From Ornithinibacillus bavariensis (GTDB lineage: Bacteria > Bacillota > Bacilli > Bacillales > Amphibacillaceae), in contig NZ_JBNPWZ010000001.1 in assembly GCF_050433565.1 (NCBI RefSeq), positions 620,001 through 684,000 of the forward strand: 64,000 bases of DNA, in the 5' to 3' direction. Below, one piece after another: positions 59,129 to 64,000 of the stretch (position 1 is its first letter; every line of letters begins with the position of its first letter). A program made the translations under genes and the position numbers. The notes under the pieces were generated by a model, which did not search any database, had not been told where the DNA came from, and saw only the letters and a program-made list of their open reading frames with translations.

Positions 59129-61358
59129 TATTTTCATAATATTAACCTGTTCTGTATTATTTGTTGGGGGTTTTTGCGGAATAATATTATTATCGAATAA
59201 TGGCTGGTATTACGCTCAAAAAGATTATTTCCATACAGAAGATTTTCAGTATGGAGATTTAGAACAATTTAAGCAATTAGTTGTGATGTTTGAGTTAAAT
59301 GATGTAACCCTAGAAGAAGCAAAAGAAAAAATTACGGTAACGAAGGATGAAATTGAAGAACATCGTTATCGCTATGGTGATATGGAACAGCAAGTAGAAA
59401 GCATTAAGGAACAATACGAGGACCTTATTCAACAGGCAATGGATAGAAACGAACAGCAGGTTGCGGATGCATACACAAAAGAACGTGACAATAAGATTAA
59501 GGATATTACGAAAAATTTTGAGAGCGATGATTATGTAAAAAATAAAATAATAAAAGAGAAAGAAGAAATTCTCGATACCTATTTTGAGGAGCTGGAAAAT
59601 TATCGACCTCAATTTGAAGAACTTCAAACGATGTTTCAATATTATTTAAAAGATCCTGACAATAATTTAGTGTATACCAATTTGGATATTCCTGGTAAAA
59701 AACCGTCTGTTGATCAAATTACAAATGAGACTAGTCTCTATTTGGAATCTGTTACGTTACATAATGGATTTATAATTAATTATGAATTTCCAGGAAGTGA
59801 GGATGCTCTAGAAATATTTGGAGATTTAGATAGGCAGCTTGAAGGGAAAATTGGTGTTCCAAAGTTAGCGTCCGGCTCACACAGTCTCTTGGATCGAAAT
59901 GAACAATATAAAAAGGAACAATTAATTATTTGGATTGTGATATCACTTAGTATCCTTTCTCTTATTCTTTCCCTTATTATCGCTAAAAGGGCAAAAAAGA
60001 CATGGGCAGCACTATCTAACTGGAAACGTTATTATAATAGAATTCCAATTGATGCTAGGATAGGCTTGTTAGGCTTTTTCAGTATTGTTACTATTTTGAT
60101 GATGATTTCTTTGGTGCAAAAAATTCACTATATCTCCTATATATTCTCGTTTTATTTTAGTATCTTTACGGTAATAGAAATGATAGTAGCTTCAATTGGA
60201 ATAGCTATTATCGTGATACAAGTGAATTTTTTAAGAGAAACCCTAAAGGATTGGAGAAACGTACAAGATCTTTGGGAAAAGAGTCTATCATATAAGTTAT
60301 ATATTATGTTGAAAAGAGTAGTTCTTAAACTAATCCAAAACCTAAAAGAAGCATTTTTAGATCAGACAACTGGTACACAATTAATATTTATTTTTGGTAT
60401 GGTATTTATTTTAGGTTTAATGGGTATTATGGTTTTCCTTCATCCAATATTTCTGTTTTTCTATATCCTAATACTAGTTAGTATTGGAATACCACTTGGG
60501 AATGTCATCTTAAAGAATGTTGGGTTCTTTAACAGGATTGTAGAAAATACGAATGAACTAGCAGCTGGAAACCTCAGTAAGGATTTAGAGATAACGGGAA
60601 ATACAGCACTTGCTACATTAGCTGAGAACATTAATGTCCTTAAGCAGGGAGTTAAACACTCGCAGAGCGAACAGGCTAAAAGTGAACGGCTTAAAACAGA
60701 ATTAATTACGAATGTTAGTCATGACCTGAGAACGCCGCTAACCTCTATCATTACCTATACGGAGCTATTAAAAGAAAAGCAGAAAATGAATGATGAAAGT
60801 GCTGCATATTTAGAAATTATTGATCGGAAATCGAAGCGGTTGAAAGTATTAATTGAGGATTTATTCGAGGTATCCAAAATGGCCAGCGGAAATATTGAAT
60901 TGAAAAAAGAAAAGGTTGACTTAGTTCAGCTATTACAGCAAGCGTTAGGTGAGTATGATGATATGATACATGAATCGAGCTTGCAGTTTCGTGTAACCCA
61001 TATAGACCCACCTGTTCACGCGATAGTGGATGGTCAAAAGCTCTGGAGAGTTTTTGATAATCTAATTGGAAATATACTAAAGTATTCCATGGAGAATTCA
61101 CGAGTATATATTAATCTTTCCGTTGAAAATGGTCATGCAATAATAGCTTTTAAGAATGTATCCAAATATGAGCTGAGTGAAAATAGTGATGAATTATTTG
61201 AACGCTTTAAACGTGGCGATACATCGCGTCATACAGAGGGTAGTGGTCTAGGGCTAGCAATTGCCCAGTCAATTATTGAACTTCATAATGGTCAACTTGA
61301 GATAGAAATAGATGGTGATTTATTTAAGATTATTATCTTTTTACCAATAGAAGAATAG
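59106..61358 (+). CDS. Large multi-membrane-span sensor histidine kinase
   Basis: The product has 750 residues from TTG 59106, preceded by AAGGTGGTG, inside the regulator gene. Membrane helix 1 is at about 10-29. An extracytoplasmic region of about 245 residues is rich in Glu/Lys coiled coil (EEAKEKITVTKDEIEEHRYR). Helices follow at about 277-297, 320-337, 345-378 and 424-465. Then come a HAMP-like linker, HisKA with His539 in VSHDLRTPLTSI, and an ATPase domain (DNLIGNILKYS near 645, EGSGLGLAIA near 711). The ligand is unknown; the large external coiled coil and six or so helices suggest envelope sensing. Confidence 0.92.
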   Translation: MGTRWKSSIFIILTCSVLFVGGFCGIILLSNNGWYYAQKDYFHTEDFQYGDLEQFKQLVVMFELNDVTLEEAKEKITVTKDEIEEHRYRYGDMEQQVESIKEQYEDLIQQAMDRNEQQVADAYTKERDNKIKDITKNFESDDYVKNKIIKEKEEILDTYFEELENYRPQFEELQTMFQYYLKDPDNNLVYTNLDIPGKKPSVDQITNETSLYLESVTLHNGFIINYEFPGSEDALEIFGDLDRQLEGKIGVPKLASGSHSLLDRNEQYKKEQLIIWIVISLSILSLILSLIIAKRAKKTWAALSNWKRYYNRIPIDARIGLLGFFSIVTILMMISLVQKIHYISYIFSFYFSIFTVIEMIVASIGIAIIVIQVNFLRETLKDWRNVQDLWEKSLSYKLYIMLKRVVLKLIQNLKEAFLDQTTGTQLIFIFGMVFILGLMGIMVFLHPIFLFFYILILVSIGIPLGNVILKNVGFFNRIVENTNELAAGNLSKDLEITGNTALATLAENINVLKQGVKHSQSEQAKSERLKTELITNVSHDLRTPLTSIITYTELLKEKQKMNDESAAYLEIIDRKSKRLKVLIEDLFEVSKMASGNIELKKEKVDLVQLLQQALGEYDDMIHESSLQFRVTHIDPPVHAIVDGQKLWRVFDNLIGNILKYSMENSRVYINLSVENGHAIIAFKNVSKYELSENSDELFERFKRGDTSRHTEGSGLGLAIAQSIIELHNGQLEIEIDGDLFKIIIFLPIEE

Positions 61359-61382
61359 GAGGAAAAGGGAGAGTGCGCAACA

Positions 61383-61892
61383 ATGAATACCATTAACCTT
61401 TCCGAGGTATATAGCATGCATTATAATCAGTTATTCCATCTTAGTTATTCGATAACAAGAGATGTTCAGTTAGCAGAGGATGCCGTACAAGAAACGTTTA
61501 TTAAAGTATGGAAAAAGGCAAACTCTATTCAGGATGATGGAAAAATAGCAGCTTGGCTGTCTGTAGTTGCCAAGAGAACCGCAATCGATATTTTGCGAAG
61601 CGAACGGAAGAAACAAGGTATACCAATGGAGAATGATATGTTAGTAAACTTGGGAAAAGAAATGAATCAAGATGTAGAACAAGAAGTAGAGTTTATCTTT
61701 TTTATGGAAGAAATTAGAAAGGCAATTCTTCGTTTAGGGAATACGTATCGGGATGTAATGGTTCTTCTGGTGAAGCATGAATTGAAGGGAAAAGAGATTG
61801 CAAGTCAGTTGAAAATAAAGCCTGCCTCTGTTAAGACGAGAATATACCGTGCGAGAAAGGAATTAAGGGCTTTAGCTGAGGTAAATGGTTAA
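61383..61892 (+). CDS. ECF-type RNA polymerase sigma factor
   Basis: The product has 169 residues. Region 2 is HYNQLFHLSYSITRDVQLAE and DAVQETFIKVWKKA; region 4 is KGKEIASQLKIKPASVKTRI followed by YRARKELR. It starts 24 nt after the kinase stop, so the response regulator, kinase and sigma factor form one unit. ECF sigma genes are normally followed by an anti-sigma gene. None is present before the riboswitch at 62030, so activity may be controlled through the two-component system. Confidence 0.92.
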   Translation: MNTINLSEVYSMHYNQLFHLSYSITRDVQLAEDAVQETFIKVWKKANSIQDDGKIAAWLSVVAKRTAIDILRSERKKQGIPMENDMLVNLGKEMNQDVEQEVEFIFFMEEIRKAILRLGNTYRDVMVLLVKHELKGKEIASQLKIKPASVKTRIYRARKELRALAEVNG

Positions 61893-62029
61893 ATACATCT
61901 CACAACCTATCATGCAAAAGAACACATAAGAAATAGTAGATTAGCAGAAAATAAATAGAAAACTATAAAAATAGACTTGTATTTTTGTAAATGTTTTGCT
62001 AGTATATAAATAATTTCATATTGAACCTT
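61893..62029. other. Spacer before the lysine riboswitch
   Basis: It is AT-rich. A -10-like TATATAAAT at about 62003 probably belongs to the riboswitch promoter; a -35 box is unclear (TTGTAT at 61977 is 20 nt away). Confidence 0.4.
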
Positions 62030-62215
62030 GTCATTCGATGAGGTAGAGGCGCAAATAATATTAGTAGACAATTGGAGTATGACATCGATGAAGATTGTTG
62101 AAAGGATTATTTGCCGAAGCGTAATGAAGGTCAACTTCATTATTGCTGGGATGTCTTCTGAATAAGAGGCATACTGTCATGCTTGTTTTATGTGCATGGA
62201 GAACTACTGATCAGG
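62030..62215 (+). ncRNA. Lysine riboswitch (L box)
   Basis: The conserved landmarks of the class appear in order: GGTAGAGGCGCAAAT near 62041, GCCGAAGCGTAATGAAG near 62112 with the paired CTTCATTATTGCTGG, CTTCTGAATAAGAGGCATAC with ACTGTCATGC...GCATGGAG, and the closing GAGAACTACTGA at about 62199-62210. These match the lysC leader of B. subtilis as I remember it. With lysine bound, the terminator at 62239 should form and shut off the downstream transporter. Confidence 0.9.
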
Positions 62216-62235
62216 ATGGAGGATAACGTATAAAT

Positions 62236-62282
62236 TGATAAACAATGGTAGGTTATTTTCCTATCATTGTTTTTTTATTTTT
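62236..62282 (+). terminator. Riboswitch expression-platform terminator
   Basis: AACAATGGTAGG...CCTATCATTGTT is followed by a T-rich tail. It lies 30 nt after the lysine aptamer and 125 nt before the transporter gene, as an OFF-switch terminator would. Confidence 0.85.
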
Positions 62283-62407
62283 ACAGTTTGAGCAAATTAC
62301 AGCCACTACATCAAATTTGAACATGCTGATAAAAAGTTATACTAAATACCCTTCTAAAGTTTTCTCTATGTACACCCTATAAAATAATAAAGAAAGGGAT
62401 GTGCATC

Positions 62408-63808
62408 TTGAGTACACAAACAGTAAAAGCAAAGAAAAAATTTGAGTTTCCACACGGTTTTGTTATTTTGTTTGCGTTCATGGTTTTGACAGCTATTACA
62501 ACTTACTTCGTTCCAGCGGGGGAATATGAACGCACTACGGATGAAAATGGTCAATCATTAGTTGTTGATGGTACTTACCATACAGTAGATTCCAATCCAA
62601 CTGGGTTTATGGATTTATTTCAATCCTTACATGTTGGAATGGTAGATGCTGCAGGAATTATTTTCTTCATCTTTATCGTCGGTGGGTCATTTGGAATATT
62701 CCGAGCGACAAACACCATTGAGGCAGCTTTTGGTTCAATTACAAAAAAATTAGCAGGAAAAGAGCTTGTTCTAATTCCAGTGATTATGCTATTCTTTGCA
62801 ATTTGTGGCGGAACTTGGGGGATGGCAGAGGAAGCAATCCCATTTATCCTAATTGCAGTACCACTTGCCATGATGCTAGGCTTTGATTCCATTACAGGAA
62901 CTGCAATGATTTTGGCTAGTGTATATGCTGGATTTGGATCTGCCTTCATGAATCCTTTTACAGTTGGGGTAGCCCAAGGAATTGCGGGCTTACCGACATT
63001 TTCAGGAATGGGAGTTCGTTTCGTATTCTGGTTGATTTTCGTTGGTGTAACAATCGCCTATGTAATGCTTTATGCGCGAAAAGTTAAAAAGGATCCTACT
63101 AAAAGCTTGATGTATGAAGAAGACTTGAAACGAGAAATTAATCACGAATTAATGCAACAACAAACATTAACGAAGAGACAAATGCTGATATTGGCAGTAC
63201 TTGTTCTAACACTAATTGGACTAGCACTTGGTGTTATTTTAGAAGGTTGGTATATACCAGAAATAGCTTCATTATTCCTTATTATGGGTATTGTTGTAGG
63301 AATTATTGGGAAATTACGTGTTAATCAGATGGCAGAAGCATTTGTAAAAGGTTGCGAAGAACTAGTAATGGGAGCATTGATTGTAGGATTTGCATATGGA
63401 ATTCTAATCATTTTACAGGACTCAAATACGATCGACACTATTTTATATGGCATATCTAATTTAGTGGCAGGATTACCTAGTAGTCTGACAGCAATTGGTA
63501 TGTTTATCACCCAGAGCTTACTTAATTTTATTGTCCCGTCAGGAAGTGGTCAAGCGGCAATCAGTATGCCGATTATGGCTCCACTTGGTGATCTTGTAGG
63601 GGTAAGCAGACAAACTGCAGTACTTGCTTTTCAGTATGGTGATGGTATTTCTAATATATTCACACCAACTGCAGGTATACTTATGGCTGCACTAGCTATT
63701 GCTAAGATTCCTTGGGTGAAATGGTTAAAATGGGTATTTCCATTAATCGTTATCCAGTATATTTTAGGGGCAATTTTTGTAACAGTTGCTCATATGTTTA
63801 TTTGGTAA
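62408..63808 (+). CDS. YfcC-family transporter, lysine-regulated
   Basis: The product has 466 residues from TTG 62408, 9 nt after AAAGGG; ATG 62399 lies directly at that site. It has about 11-12 membrane helices, a basic cytosolic N-terminus (STQTVKAKKKFEFPHGFVIL), and the conserved GGSFGIFRATNTIEAAFGSI, FAICGGTWGMAEEAIPFILI and FIVPSGSGQAAISMPIMAPL of the YfcC/DcuC family, annotated as putative basic-amino-acid or dicarboxylate carriers. The lysine riboswitch upstream argues that it moves lysine or a lysine-containing compound. An M20 amidohydrolase gene follows 65 nt downstream. Confidence 0.9.
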   Translation: MSTQTVKAKKKFEFPHGFVILFAFMVLTAITTYFVPAGEYERTTDENGQSLVVDGTYHTVDSNPTGFMDLFQSLHVGMVDAAGIIFFIFIVGGSFGIFRATNTIEAAFGSITKKLAGKELVLIPVIMLFFAICGGTWGMAEEAIPFILIAVPLAMMLGFDSITGTAMILASVYAGFGSAFMNPFTVGVAQGIAGLPTFSGMGVRFVFWLIFVGVTIAYVMLYARKVKKDPTKSLMYEEDLKREINHELMQQQTLTKRQMLILAVLVLTLIGLALGVILEGWYIPEIASLFLIMGIVVGIIGKLRVNQMAEAFVKGCEELVMGALIVGFAYGILIILQDSNTIDTILYGISNLVAGLPSSLTAIGMFITQSLLNFIVPSGSGQAAISMPIMAPLGDLVGVSRQTAVLAFQYGDGISNIFTPTAGILMAALAIAKIPWVKWLKWVFPLIVIQYILGAIFVTVAHMFIW

Positions 63809-63873
63809 TTTAGTATAGGAAAAAACAGTTGGATTTTTACATTTAGAATGATCAACATCGGAGGAATAGAAAC

Positions 63874-64000
63874 ATGCTAAGAAAATTATTTGATGAATTA
63901 GAGGAAATTTATCCTGAATTAGTAGATATTCGTCGTGATCTTCATATGTATCCAGAGCTTTCTCATCAGGAAGTAAATACACCTAGAAAAATCGCTGAAT
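63874..64000 (+). CDS. M20-family amidohydrolase, 5' part only
   Basis: ATG 63874 follows CGGAGGAATAG. The visible 42 residues include LEEIYPELVDIRRDLHMYPE and LSHQEVNTPRKIAE, the N-terminal RRDLHxxPELSxxE signature of M20 amidohydrolases (aminoacylase/carboxypeptidase group). The rest lies outside the window. It is cotranscribed with the lysine-regulated transporter, so an N-acyl-lysine, N-acetyl-diaminopimelate or related substrate is plausible. Confidence 0.85.
   Translation, partial: MLRKLFDELEEIYPELVDIRRDLHMYPELSHQEVNTPRKIAE

Overview
The window comes from a low-GC Gram-positive spore former of the family Bacillaceae. The evidence is the cggR-gap-pgk-tpiA-gpmI-eno glycolytic operon, the secG-carboxylesterase-rnr-...-smpB-ssrA block, CwlJ and YjcZ-type spore genes, AGGAGG-type ribosome sites, and AT-rich intergenic DNA with U-tailed hairpin terminators. 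I cannot name the genus.

Layout. 1-1.5 kb: possible edge of a mobile element, with a partial gene, a promoter with a palindromic operator, a very short hydrophobic ORF like type I toxins, a small HTH gene and a tRNA-like 3' fragment. 1.6-7.7 kb: poorly conserved membrane genes (DUF2243 and a CBO0543-type pair), one decayed gene, two odd small charged-protein genes and a PH-domain gene. 7.9-15.4 kb: glutaredoxin-like gene, then the glycolytic operon behind a CggR-type operator. 15.6-20.5 kb: nucleoside hydrolase, nitroreductase, ptsI without ptsH, alpha/beta hydrolase. 20.6-26.3 kb: secG, esterase, RNase R, ZIP transporter, SmpB and tmRNA.

26.3-42.1 kb lies directly downstream of tmRNA, a common insertion hotspot. 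It is a string of mostly single, plus-strand, cassette-like genes: GNAT acetyltransferases, VanZ, serine hydrolase, DinB types, GyrI-like, GIY-YIG, Nudix, histidine phosphatases and a nucleotidyltransferase. The rifampin ADP-ribosyltransferase gene arr lies among them on the opposite strand. Several of these genes are decayed. A short imperfect palindrome recurs 20-60 nt before many start codons, and a second repeat family lies farther upstream of others. This is the most unusual feature of the window.

42.2-46.5 kb: small sporulation genes, a DUF3231 gene, a HEXXH protein of unknown family, and a 52-bp tandem array of hairpin-forming repeats that runs into an assembly gap (95 N). 46.8-49.4 kb: DUF779-aldehyde dehydrogenase pair and cwlJ. 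50-55.1 kb: quinone/catechol-detoxification genes (FMN reductase, three VOC dioxygenases, a flavin reductase, an MhqD-type esterase) behind two operators matching the MhqR consensus. 55.5-58.2 kb: small alarmone synthetase SasA, a short-chain dehydrogenase, an SCP2 protein and two tiny ORFs. 58.4-61.9 kb: response regulator, histidine kinase and ECF sigma factor in one transcription unit, preceded by four direct repeats spaced 11-12 nt apart. 62.0-64.0 kb: a lysine riboswitch with terminator in front of a YfcC-family transporter and the start of an M20 amidohydrolase gene.

All assignments come from reading the sequence and from memory of protein families. No database search was run.
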